From Sipunculus nudus (Eukaryota; Annelida; Sipuncula; Golfingiida; Sipunculidae): a DNA stretch of 64,000 nt. The position numbers were made by a program, and so were the translations under genes. The first letter of the stretch is position 1, and each line of letters opens with the position of its first letter. The DNA is taken from contig CM049307.1 in the NCBI GenBank assembly GCA_026874595.1, positions 30,421,079-30,485,078 on the forward strand, written 5' to 3'. The notes under the pieces were generated by a model. It saw nothing but the letters and a program-made list of their open reading frames with translations, did no database searches and was not told the origin of the DNA. This document shows positions 12,336 to 23,462 of this stretch, in pieces.

Positions 12336-12792
12336 AAAATGCAAATCCGGTCGAACAACGTATTTATCGATACCTTTGATCGTGATAGTATAAATAATTT
12401 GTTTTCACCAAAGTATATCCGTATTTTAGTGCGATATTGTAATGGTACGTTTTTATGATTTGTTTTTAAATTAACCAACATAATTGACTATTGTATTTCA
12501 AATTCATGATCATTCATTTATTATATTGATTTTAAACGGGGTTGTGTATAAATTGCATGTATGTAGTACAAACAATAGTGACTGACCCTTTATTAATTAA
12601 AACCGGCAACATAATTATAATTATTCATTAATGACTGTACTATTTTGTTCTACATTGTCATGAAATGATAATTATTAAGACACTTTTTTGTATGTCATCT
12701 GTTTGGACACGTGATAAAAAGTATATGTTTACACTTAATAATCAACATAACATAATCAAATAACTGTAAGTTCCTCAATTATTGATTATTTT

Positions 12793-13400
12793 ATTACAAT
12801 AGGCAACGTTATTACAAAAGTGGTTGGGCCCAGGTAACCCCTATTGTAATAAAGTTCGTTATTGTAATAACCATTCAATAACTGATTTCATTTACAATAT
12901 AAAAAGGGTATTTTAATATTTCCTTAAATGAAACTGTTGTTAGGTGTGCTACTACCAATCTGTCTATAAATTATAACTGTTCATACAGTATCACCCATGT
13001 ACTAAAAAAAATCTGTAATATTTTTCCGGCTTTTGTCTCTATTACAATAGGCAACGTTATTACAATAGTGGTGATCCGAGTAACCCCTATTGTAACAAAG
13101 TTCTTTAATGTAATAACCACTTAATTACCTATGTCATTTACGGTATAAAAGGTGTTTTAATATTTAATAACATACAAAGTTATATGGTTTATAAATGCTA
13201 AAATGTATGTAAATTATAAATGTTCTCAATGTATCTCCATGTACTGCAATAATATCCATAAGGTTTTTCTTGCATAAATTTTTATTACAATAGGCAACGT
13301 TATTACAACAGTTGTGGGGTCAGAGTAACCCCTATCGTAATAAAATTCCTTAATGTAATAACCACTCAATTATTGATGCTATTAACTGTAATTAAAAGGT
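12793..13400 (+). repeat. Subterminal ~245-bp direct repeats (three copies)
   Basis: The block ATTACAATAGGCAACGTTAT starts at 12793, 13041 and 13283 (spacing 248 and 242 bp). Each copy is followed by GTAACCCCTAT.GTAA and a less conserved AT-rich filler ending before the next copy. A single inverted copy occurs near the right end of the same element. Confidence 0.8.
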
Positions 13401-13433
13401 ACTCTAAACGGTACCAGTATTGAGAAAAAAAGG

Positions 13434-13589
13434 TGAGATTCCTCACGATCGTTATGTGATGAGATTCCTCACGATCGTTATGTGATGAGATTCCTCACGA
13501 TCGTTATGTGATGAGATTCCTCACGATCGTTATGTGATGAGATTCCTCACGATCGTTATGTGATGAGATTCCTCACGATCGTTATGTGA
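13434..13589. repeat. 26-bp tandem repeat, six copies
   Basis: Six essentially identical units of GAGATTCCTCACGATCGTTA plus TGTGAT. The unit contains the palindrome ACGATCGT. The near-perfect identity suggests recent expansion. Confidence 0.9.
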
Positions 13590-13816
13590 AGTGATTTTTT
13601 TAAGTTTCCGGATTGTACCCAGGAGCAACACATAGAAAAATTGCATGCCGCCGTGCAGGTTTATATAGGAAATCTCTCCACACCCCTTCCATATTCCATA
13701 AGGAATCGTACACTTTACTGAGGAAATAAGCCCTCGAAACTTGTCAAAGTCGGTTTTTCTCCCATGGGGGTTGGGGGAGCTTAAGTCATTTGCTCTCTAA
13801 TAACAACAGTGCCAAG

Positions 13817-13819
<3 letters not shown>

Positions 13820-13885
<66 letters not shown>
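13820..13885. repeat. (TA)n microsatellite
   Basis: Uninterrupted AT dinucleotide run of about 66 bp. Confidence 0.95.
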
Positions 13886-13888
<3 letters not shown>

Positions 13889-13924
13889 CGAACAACAATC
13901 GTGGCTCTCATGCTGTACGTTAAT

Positions 13925-14390
13925 ATACTGACACCTTAAAGGAAAACTGCACGTACACGTGGAGTGACGTCATTGTCCTCTACGACGCCAGGACTCACAT
14001 TCCAAATATGGCCATATCGTCACCTGCGATGTCTCAGTGTAAACAGCAAATGACACAAACACTGGCCTGAGCCACTTTATCCAAAAAGAGATATCAGTAT
14101 TTAAATAAATCATACTTGATTATAATTGTGACTTTTATAAATCTCCATCAATTATTCCCTGTGATATATCGATTGTCGATCCTAGTTTCTGCATGAGTAT
14201 TATCTAGTATACTAGTATACCATTGAGCCGCTTAACTTTCCCGGTCTGTCTCCCCCCCCCCCCCCCTCCACTGTACGTTGATTTAGTGACACCTTTCAGG
14301 GAAACGGCACGTACACTAGTAGTGACGTCATCGTCCTATGTGACGTCAAGACTCGCATCCCAAATATGGTCATATCGTCACATGCCTATT
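13925..14390. repeat. Pair of ~100-bp direct repeats
   Basis: The block with CACGTACAC, GTGACGTCAT, CCAAATATGG and CATATCGTCAC occurs at about 13928-14015 and again at 14283-14385. Both copies carry CRE-like TGACGTCA words. A C tract (14252-14267) precedes the second copy. Confidence 0.6.
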
Positions 14391-14734
14391 CAAATATGCT
14401 ATGGATCCCATAAAACACTAGAACTCATTCCGCAGTTATTTACCTATGGATCGCCCCAAACATTTAATAGATTGTTCCTGGTATCATTGTCAAGCTATCG
14501 TGAAAATTTCATTTACATTCCGTTGAGGACATTTCGATTTAACGTGCTAACAGAAAAACAGATAAACAGACAAACATACTCTTCCCAAAACATAACCCTC
14601 GACGCTATACATATACACATAAATGATATATTTGGACACAGGTAACTAGAATACGGGCAGTCGACAAGCGACTACGTGTATCCGCCAAAATCAGAGTAGG
14701 ACGGGTGAAGTGAGTCATGGATTGAGTGGCAAGG

Positions 14735-15640
14735 GGAAATAGAGTTAGATGTGTTACATATTACCATCGATGTCTGCCACGTAAACATGATTATAGGTGG
14801 CGCCACCTGTAATTTGAACGAGAATTTATCCAAGATGTATACATATGCAAAATTTCAGGTGGAATAGTCAAACCACTGCCGAGATATGAGTGATTTCAAC
14901 TCAAGTCAAACTAACAGATGAACGCTGAGCAAAAATAATCGCAGGTGGCGCCACCATTTTCTTGTATGATAAAGAGCTATGTGAGATCTAAACACATGCA
15001 AATGTTCAAGAAGATACGTCAAACTAGTCCGGAGATATAAGCATGGATGTCTGCAGCGTGAACGTGAAATTAATGTGGGTTGCGCCAACTGTCATATATT
15101 CAAGAAAGCTCTTCAGAATGTATACCCATGCCAAATTTCAGGTGAATAAATCAAACCACTGCCGAGATTTTAGTGATTTTAGCCCAAGTCAAACGAAATG
15201 TTGGACCCTGTGCGAAAATGGTTGCAGGTGGCGCCACCAGTTTCTTGTATGATAAAGAGCTGTGTGAGATCTAAACACATGCAAATTTTCAAAAAGATAC
15301 GTCAAACCAGTCCGGAGATATAAGCTTGGATGTCTGCAGCGTGAATGTGAATGAAGAGGGCGCCACCTGTCATAAAATCAAAAAAAGCTATCCAGGATGT
15401 ATACCCATGCCAAATTTCAGATTAATTAGTCAAACCACTGCAGAGATATGCGTGATTTTAACCAAAGGCAGACGAACAGATGGACACTGGGAAAACATGG
15501 TTGCAGTTGGCGCCACCATTTTTTGTGTATGTTATAAAGCTATCCAAGTCCTACATTTGTTTAAAAATGTTTTCCTGATTTGTCAAACGAGTCCGAAGAT
15601 ATGTGGGTTAAAGTGTCAAAACAGACGCAGAGATGGATGC
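14735..15640. repeat. ~280-bp tandem repeat, three units, with GGTGGCGCCACC palindromes
   Basis: GGATGTCTGC-type landmarks lie at about 14768, 15044 and 15328. Each unit carries two related half-units with TGCCAAATTTCAGGT and GTCAAACCACTGC. A perfect 12-bp palindrome GGTGGCGCCACC is kept at 14796-14807, 14944-14955 and 15227-15238, and is degenerate in other half-units. The frames running through it are repeat translations, not genes. Confidence 0.75.
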
Positions 15641-16276
15641 ACTGAGAGAGGAAAGGGCAGAGGTCAACGCCAATCGGTTAGGCACCAGTTCACATGTGAC
15701 CGGACAATTTGTGTAAGTTTCGGAAAAATCAGTCCAGTAGTCTCAGAGGTGTTCTCCGGAAACGAACGCGGCGGCCGCGGCGGCGGAACCCGGTCAAAAA
15801 CATAGTATCCGCAAAACTTTGTTTTGGAGGATAAAATAAGTTATCTAATAATCATTCAAGTGGAACCATTGAAGGTAATTAGAAGTTATTTTTGACGTCA
15901 TTCTCCGGGTTTATAAATCAATATGGGCCTTTAGCTTTGTACAGAAACATTTTGCAGACAGAAGACTATTATTCGTTAACAAAATAATAATTAATGACCA
16001 AACATCACCGAGACGTGACCATTCGACTCAACTTCGCTCTGACGGTTTCGGAGAAGAAGGAGAATTTGGCAGTAATTGGCTTTTATGGCACATTTATAAG
16101 TTCAAAAGCATCTAGTTAGGTAAGTCATTGAAGCAGAAAAATATGAGCCAGGACAACAGAAATGTATGCTTGTGCGATATAAAAGAAATTGGACTTTCGT
16201 AGAAGATGATTATTGTATTGTGTCTGATGCAGGGTTACTTGATCTAAGGGCTAAGGTCACAACTTTCCAAAATTAC
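15641..16276. other. No gene recognised
   Basis: Unique-looking AT-rich sequence inside the 6.2-kb element, apart from a short GCGGCCGC-containing GC-rich patch at about 15769-15785. Confidence 0.4.
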
Positions 16277-16573
16277 AACCAGAATCAGTCCAAAAATTTG
16301 AGGGAGTACTACTCTATATGACCATTTTCTTTATAAAAAAACTGACTTGAAGCTTTCCGAAAAGAAGATTTGTAAAGGTTAAAAGCACTAGTTTTAACTA
16401 GTTGAATATGTGAGTAATGAGACCAACCAGAATCAGTCCACAAATTTGAGGGAGTACTACTCTATATGACCATTTTCTTTATAAAAAAAACTGACTTTAA
16501 GCTTTCCGAAAAGAAGATTTGTAAAGGTTAAAAGTACTAGTTTTAACTAGTTGAATATGCGAGTAATGAGACC
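16277..16573. repeat. 148-bp tandem duplication
   Basis: Two adjacent copies (16277-16424 and 16425-16573) are almost identical, starting AACCAGAATCAGTCCA and ending TGAGTAATGAGACCA. Only a few substitutions and one A-run length difference separate them, so the event is recent. Confidence 0.9.
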
Positions 16574-16770
16574 AATATTTGCACAAATTATGGCGATGCT
16601 ACCTCCTGCCGTTGCTGAGAAAGTATGGGTAATGTACAGATGACGGAAGACACCAATCCGTTTTATAATGTCACCGGTTCGATAATAACAAGTGTATCTC
16701 TTGCCTCCTTTAACTGCCACCACACGTTAAGGTTTAAGTAATATATAGTATTAGTACAGTAATTACAGCA

Positions 16771-16776
16771 AATATA

Positions 16777-16827
<51 letters not shown>
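16771..16827. repeat. (TA)n microsatellite
   Basis: AT dinucleotide run with one TGTG interruption. Confidence 0.9.
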
Positions 16828-16831
<4 letters not shown>

Positions 16832-17150
16832 TCAACAATTGTTTAACGTACAATATTTCAAGTATAATTTAAGTAATAGGAATAATAAAAGGAACAGAGC
16901 CATGGTAATAGTAATAGAACTCCGTAAATGAACAGTAAGGTGCCTGAGCAGTGAGAAATTTTCATTCGGCCAGTGAATTTTTTGAAGATTACATTAAATA
17001 TTTGATGTAAATGCATGTCTGAAAAAAACCGTAAAACGTATGATAAAGCATATATATTTGAAAAAGAAAATGTGTTTACGGTTTAATCAGCAGATAGTTG
17101 CTTTCACGTTGGTCGATGGTCTTGAAGTGGAAGAGTCAGTGTAAAGGATA

Positions 17151-17220
17151 TATATTTATATATATATATATAAATATATATATGTGTGTGTGTGTGTGTG
17201 TGAGTGTGTGTGTGTGTGTG
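17151..17220. repeat. Compound (TA)n(TG)n microsatellite
   Basis: A TA run passes directly into a TG run. It is followed at 17234-17291 by an inverted pair of TCAGACACAGACAC. Confidence 0.9.
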
Positions 17221-17569
17221 ATAATTAACTTTTTCAGACACAGACACATTACAAATATTGTGTATAATATATATAGTGTCTGTGTCTGAAAAGGTTTATT
17301 TTTCCAATTTTCACGTAATTCTCCTGTAATTTGACACCAGAGAAATTTAGCGACGGGTCTGTCGCAGCGCCATCTATCAGAAACAACACTAGGATATCCA
17401 CAGGGTGAACTCGATCCATGGGAACCCACACACCGACCTCCTGCCGGACTCAAGCGCAACTTTCAAATTCCAAGACAGAAAAATGTGTCAATCTCAATAA
17501 ACTAACAATCTGTAAGGTTATCACTCAGAACAGGGGTGTAACAGTGAAATGTATAAACACTTGTTTGTT

Positions 17570-17690
17570 ACTACCCTATAAATGACACACAACAATAGTC
17601 TAATGCGGTGGTTATTACATTATTTGACGTTATTACAATTTTTGCTGCCCGGTCCAACCTGTATTGTAATAACGTTGCCTATTGTAATAA
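17570..17690 (-). repeat. Inverted copy of the subterminal repeat
   Basis: In reverse complement it reads ATTACAATAGGCAACGTTAT followed by GGTTGGACC, matching the left-side units at 12793-13400. Confidence 0.7.
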
Positions 17691-18115
17691 TTGATCATGA
17701 TACTATTGTCCGCAAATAACAAAATAGTTCTTGGAATAAAATGAAAATGAAGAATAATTTCCAGAATAAAGCAATAATTGTCTTAAAATTATCCGTTCAT
17801 ATTATCGGCTTATTTTTATTTAGATATATTACTTATATGATATATAACATTTATTATAGTATAATTTATATATAACATATAATATTATATTAATAATAAT
17901 TTAATTGACGGGCAAAGGCGGCGATTCACTAGCCCTCTCAACAGTATTTAACAGTTCATCACTGTAACAGTAAGTGTTTGTTAAAATCACAAATGTAATT
18001 TGGTCAAGCGATATTATATTCATGAACCGATGGTGATATTTTATAACATTATAAATAACAATTAACATGTCTATAGTTATCGATTTGTATTTGATTTCAC
18101 AGTATTCACATTTTT

Positions 18116-18327
18116 TTACCAAATCTGGTGTGCAAAAACCATTGCAACCGCAACCCCTAATTTAATAAAAATATTATAACAATAGGGGTTGCAAATACAA
18201 CCCCTATTGTAATAATTATAACAATAGTGCACGTTATTACAATAGGGGTTATGAGAAACAACTTATTTGTAACCCTTAATGTAATAATTATTACAATAGG
18301 GGACGTTATTAAAATAGGGGACGTAAC
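18116..18327 (-). repeat. Right terminal inverted repeat of the 6.2-kb element
   Basis: Reverse complement matches 12133-12335 over its whole length, including the TTTTTGCACACCAGATTT inner boundary and the GTTACGT outer end. Confidence 0.8.
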
Positions 18328-18726
18328 AACAGAGCAAGGAAACAATCAGAAATGCTAATCTAAAAGGTGTTAATTTTGCCTGTTCATCGTTATATGTGAT
18401 TTTATTATATCTGTGAAAGTTCTCAATGAATTTCACTTAAATGATTTGAAAGCTACGGTGAACCACAGGTTAAAGTAAAAATGATGAACCAGGAAAAAAA
18501 CCTGTTGCGGTGCCAGTAGTCTCCAGGAGATGTATTGTGATGTATTAAACATAATTATTATGCAATTATACTGAGTAAGCTGACGTAATGGAAATGAAGT
18601 TCAATAACAACATGACGTCAGCGGCGTCTATTTTTCTTCAAGGGGGGGGGGGGGGGGACTCGCGCGGACAATCATAGTTGAAATTTTTTTTTATACACGT
18701 GAACACACACACACGCACACACATAT

Positions 18727-18758
<32 letters not shown>

Positions 18759-20700
18759 ATTTCTATATAAACCTTTTATTGTCTGTGTCACACATTTAAA
18801 ATATATTACAATTAAGGTTAAAAAAATAAGGTATTATGTGTGGGTAACGGTAAATCCTAAACCAGGTTTCAAATATAATATTTAATAGTAAGCTCAGAAA
18901 TGGAACCAAAGTCGATAAATCTAAATATTAATATATTTAATTTTCAATATATAAAATATTATTCTCTGACTGTCGGGGGGGGGGGGGGTTATTACATTTA
19001 CCATCCCCCTTGCTAGAAGGGGGGGGGGGATATAAACCCCCATCACCCCTGTATTGACGCCCCTGCATGATGTTTCGATAACGATATCATCTTGGGGCGG
19101 TGATAGGTAAAAGTTTGACCTAATCTCAATGTATTTCCAGACGAATATTTTTACTCAGAGTTTCATGTTATAAGATTTGTAATATGCACATGTAAAGGCA
19201 ATGTAAAAAAAAACTTTCATAACATAAGAGGAAGGCAGAACGCTGTACTTAAAGGAATCTGAAGCTCCTTCGTGCAAACGTCGAGATTAATACAGTTGGG
19301 CATATCTGGTACGTAACTATACCAGGGTGCATTCCCTTCAATGTAATAAATTTATAACAAGAAAATATTCGGAAGTTAAGAATGATTAAATATAATTTTT
19401 GGTCGCATAATCTTAAATAAAAGTTAATAAAAGATATATTTCTGAATGAAATCACATATACACGCGCATGGTCAGATAAAAAGTATTTCCTTTTTCTTAT
19501 TTTAAATTCCACCCCTAATGGGCATTTAGGAAAACACTATTAGAAATCTACATTCTGGGGAATGCAGGCCTCCGCCATGTGGGGGTCCCTATCGTTAAAG
19601 GCTCCACAACCTGTGTTTGCATGCACTTAATAGATCCATATTTCCAGGTTCATACGTTCTTGAAACCAGATCATGTGCCCTATCCTCGCCAAAATCCAAT
19701 CGGTTCTTCTTTGGTCCATTCATGGGATTCCGATCATGATTGTGCGAGTTATGCTGTGAACACTCTCACAAACACACACACAACACACGCACACTAATGG
19801 GGATGACCGCAACTGTTTGAGGGTGCAAATAAACAATCCCTTGTGAGTAGTGTTACAGCGAACATGTGCACGGACATGCATGCAAAAAAAAAAAACACTA
19901 AACATGTGTATTAATTCCGGGACCACCTAGTTACAAGATGTTTATCACCAGCCATCCTTATATAACCATCTCTGTTATCAGTCGCTAGAACGTAAATATG
20001 ACATTATAATGTTAGTATAACCACAGTGATTTGCTGTATGTTGTTCGCTTCTGGGCTTACGTTTAAAACAAACTTCCTAGTATACCGAGACGTTGCAGTG
20101 GCGACGTATATACACATCCAGAGTCACCAATGGGGAGTTAAACAACTCATGGGTTTAAAATACGCGACCCTAAAGCAGTGTCTGGTACATCTGATTATTG
20201 TGAGGCGTGCTTGGTAAGTAACAACTGCAAGGTTCATTTATTCAAAGTTTCAGTAATTTAACAAAATAAAATCAATTCAGGTGTCGAATGCTTCCTGCTT
20301 ACAAGATCTTCTATCGACCAGCTGTTTATACATTACAGCTCTATGTCAAATTGAAACAGACATTTTTCTCTTCAAAACTATTTTATTTAAATATAGAATA
20401 AACTGGAACATATCGAACATTTTCAATGATTTATATAGTGCAAAAATATAAATGAAAGTTGCAATAGACCTTTTTATGATTTCTGAAAATGTGTTAGTCA
20501 TTTTCCTGTTATCATCCAGCCGTGCTACAAGCTTGATGTAAGCTCTATCACACATGACCAGCAAAAGACAGTATGTGACAAAAGCAACATTAAACATGAG
20601 AAGATCTGAATTTACCAGGTACCCTGATTCCTGTTTACTTGCAGTTATCTAAAGTATAATCATAACAAACAAGTATTCCGAATATAAAGTATTCCCCAAT
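18328..20700. other. No gene recognised; homopolymer and TA tracts
   Basis: Contains G tracts at 18643-18657, 18976-18988 and 19020-19029, a (TA)n run at 18727-18760 preceded by a (CA)n run, and short (CA)n runs near 19773. No frame matches a known protein. Confidence 0.45.
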
Positions 20701-21009
20701 GAACCGGCTTCTGTGGCTCAGGGGACAAGCACAGGACTCAAAGCCGGGAGATCGTGAGTTTGGATCCAGGGTGAGTGCTGCGCAAGCTTAATGGGAAGGT
20801 CGTGTCCCACGACGGTGTTTCACTCACCAACGAGTGCGCCTTTCGGGGGTACCTCGGATGTATGACCCAGCAATGGGGACCATTTCGCAACCAGGGCCCG
20901 CAGATGTAGTTGTCACCTGGCCTGTCTGCAGATGTACATATATGTAGTTAAGTAAGCATAAAAAATGGAGGCGGTTAACTTCACACAAAAAAAAAATATA
21001 TAAAAAAAG
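20701..21009 (+). mobile_element. tRNA-derived SINE
   Basis: The head reads like a decayed tRNA gene: CTGTGGCTCAGGGGAC as an A-box region at about 20710 and GTGAGTTTGGATCC as a B-box region at about 20753. A non-tRNA body of about 180 bp follows (GTGTTTCACTCACCAACGAG, then ACCTGGCCTGTCTGCAGATG), and the element ends in an A-rich tail with TATATA. Head-body-tail order and ~310-bp length fit a SINE. The family was not identified. Confidence 0.7.
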
Positions 21010-21159
21010 TATCCACCAATTTCTCCAGTAATACTCAGTATACTAAATCGGAGTAAAATATCGGCGAGCCTCACGTTAACCGTGTAAACCAAAGCACTTT
21101 TCTATAATTAACTCAATGTCCTTCGTAGACTGGAGTATACACAACGGAACCAACGATAG

Positions 21160-21229
21160 GCCGGCCTGGGCAGCTGAGTGGCAAAACGCTCGGCTCTCTC
21201 CGCTGGCGAGCCGTTTGTACAATCCATGT
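21160..21229 (+). mobile_element. Internally deleted copy of a second tRNA-derived SINE
   Basis: Keeps the 5' head (GGGCAGCTGAGTGGCAAAAC then GCTCGGCTCTCTCCGCTGG) and jumps directly to the 3' end TTTGTACAATCCAT. The other copy at 40989-41180 has the missing middle and the B box. Confidence 0.65.
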
Positions 21230-22206
21230 ACATTTAACTGTCCCATCTCAATAGATATCACATTTTATGACGACTGAAAAAAATAATAACCCAACAGACG
21301 GCCACAACCTGAAAATATACTTTAAACCGACACTCGGTCACGATCCGAACTCCCGGGGCGCGCTTGGATTGACTTTACAATGACGCAAGGACAAACAGAC
21401 CTTACCCTTGGACGTAGATTGCGACTGATTTGAATTTCTACCTTAACCCTGGCAGAAAACATTTAATTGGTCCAACTCAGTCAACCGATCTACACGCCAT
21501 CAGCTGAAAGCCTGGCCGCTAAATTCTAGACATGACACCATTTAGTGGCACCGCCTCTTCTGTCAAAGTATATTCCATGAACAACAGGTTTGTGGGCAAT
21601 ACTGGTGGGTAAAAATACAAAATGTCTCCTCTGGATAAAACAGTCAGATTAAATCGCTAAACAGGTGCTGACTGAATAAATAACCGAATATGTTCCTTTA
21701 TTCAAAACACATTACAATATGATGTTCAATGATATAACAGGTGTCTCGAACAACATTTCTCCCTAAACCTTCCCTGTTGAAAAAATATTTTGATATCATC
21801 AAATACAACGAAAACTTTTACCAATACGATTTTCTTCTGGGACACAAAATATGGAGCACTACTACATAACTGACATAAGAAACATGATATTTTGGTTGTC
21901 AGAGTCTGATATGTAATGCCGCAGTCTGTCACTCTTTATGTCCCTTGGAAATGTCGTATTTACATAATTCTTAAACTTATGTCCGGAAACAGGCTTAAAT
22001 AAAACGGTTACAATCGTGACATCATATTGTTTGATTACCTTACAAAATACGCCCGAGTTACTTTATTGCAAACAGACCATGGCATAGCTGGATCGAAACA
22101 AGTTGGTGATGGGTATTTATTGTTATTCTAGTATACCATAATCAGGAGACCTTTATAAACATACAAGACCATTTAAGAGGTAAAATTCTGATTCACTGTG
22201 ATACAG

Positions 22207-22209
<3 letters not shown>
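21230..22209. other. No gene recognised
   Basis: Intergenic sequence upstream of the central gene with no clear coding or repeat signal. Confidence 0.4.

Positions 22210-22270
<61 letters not shown>
22210..22270. repeat. (TA)n microsatellite
   Basis: Pure AT dinucleotide run, directly abutting the palindrome array. Confidence 0.95.
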
Positions 22271-22273
<3 letters not shown>

Positions 22274-22289
22274 AGAGACGAGATTGAAA

Positions 22290-22490
22290 TCCAGGCGGAT
22301 TTTAAATTCGCCTAGACGAGATCAAAATCGCAGCCTCGCCAAAGCGAGATTAAAATCCATCATGGAGCAGGTCCGGATTATAATCTCGGCTAGACGAGTT
22401 TAAAATTCGTCTGGTATCATCCAGGCGAGTTTAAAATCCGCCTGATATCATTTAGGCGGGTTTAAAATCTGCCAAGGCCAGATTAAAATA
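22290..22490. repeat. 31-bp-period array of imperfect palindromes
   Basis: Clean palindromes such as AGGCGAGTTTAAAATCCGCC lie at 22293-22313, 22392-22412, 22423-22443 and 22454-22473. The last three start exactly 31 bp apart, and more degenerate members fill the gaps. Each has an AT core (TTTAAA) flanked by complementary AGGCG/CGCCT or AGACG/CGTCT arms. The array ends about 320 bp upstream of the ATG of the ARM-TIR-SAM gene. It could be a regulatory cluster or a transposon relic. Confidence 0.75.
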
Positions 22491-22806
22491 GTGATCTGAT
22501 CTAATTTCTTAATATACTGTGCATTGTAACTGACATATGAAAGATGTTTTCAGTCAGATTTTCAATATTTTAACAGTGAATGGTTATATATAGTTCACAA
22601 GTAATATATTAATTAATTTAATTAAAGTAATATATATTTATTTCATTATTTTCATAAAATGTTCTTCATAGGAAACCAGTCCGTAAAGCCCATGTTCCCT
22701 GAGAAGTATATATTGGTAAAAAAAAGTCATAGCGCACCTCTAGTTTTCTTGCTCTGTTGAATTTAAGCCAAGCCGTTAAGAAGAAAACAGGGTGTTGAAG
22801 AAGAGG

Positions 22807-23086
22807 ATGAGCAGTACAAATGGCAAATCAATTAGGAGAAAGAAGCGGGGTTTATCGGCGGATCAAGCTGAATTAAAACGTACTTCCCTAAGGAAAGAAT
22901 GTGTGCATGTAGAGGACCAAGAAATCTATGAGACCATACAAGGCCGCGTTAACTGGCTGAAAGAACAACGAGACTATGATTTAGAGCAAGTTAAGACCAG
23001 CGTACAATATATATCGGACACCTACTCCATGTACAGATCACACAGGACTCAAATAGCCCAAATTCTGTGCACAGATGGTTTTCCAA
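22807..23086 (+). CDS. ARM-TIR-SAM gene exon 1
   Basis: ATG at 22807 is the first in-frame Met of the conserved block. It runs through a basic stretch and then a helical block containing RDYDLEQVK and IAQILCTDGFP. The donor is AA|GTAAGT at 23087, phase 1. It is homologous in sequence, length and phase to the exons at 3423-3849 (-) and 63566-63950 (+). An upstream leader exon may exist. Confidence 0.8.
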
Positions 23087-23386
23087 GTAAGTATTATCAT
23101 TGCTTGAAAACATGGAATCATATATTTACAAAATTAATACCTATGTGTACTTTTTGTGTATGAGTAAAACAAAGTAATTGGTTTGAACACATACTACACA
23201 GGCATTGAAGAGATGATTTACATTGTAAAGGGTGGATTTATTCGTATGTGTTTGCAAGGGTCGTTGAAATAGCAATAGGAATTATCTAAATGTTATATAG
23301 CCACACGGATGGGAACAGTCTACAGGCAATGACAAAGAACCTGAAATAGTGAAATATAAATTCGGCGGCAAACGCAGGAAGGATAC

Positions 23387-23462
<76 letters not shown>

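Larger units (their letters stand above)
12133..18327. mobile_element. 6.2-kb non-autonomous element with ~200-bp terminal inverted repeats and nested repeats
   Basis: The outer ~200 bp at each end are inverted copies. Reading inwards, both start GTTACGT, continue with several TATTGTAATAA and ATTATTACA words and the block TGTATTTGCAACCCCTATTG, and end with TTTTTGCACACCAGATTT. Further in, a subterminal repeat occurs three times on the left (12793-13400) and once inverted on the right (17570-17690). No transposase frame was recognised. The middle is occupied by unrelated tandem repeats, which suggests nested insertions. No clear target-site duplication was seen at the estimated ends. An alternative reading is two independent insertions of one repeat in opposite orientation. 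Confidence 0.65.

Noticed and set aside
13434-13589. Regular repeats suggesting a CRISPR-like array
   Set aside because: Units are contiguous with no unique spacers, and the genome is eukaryotic.
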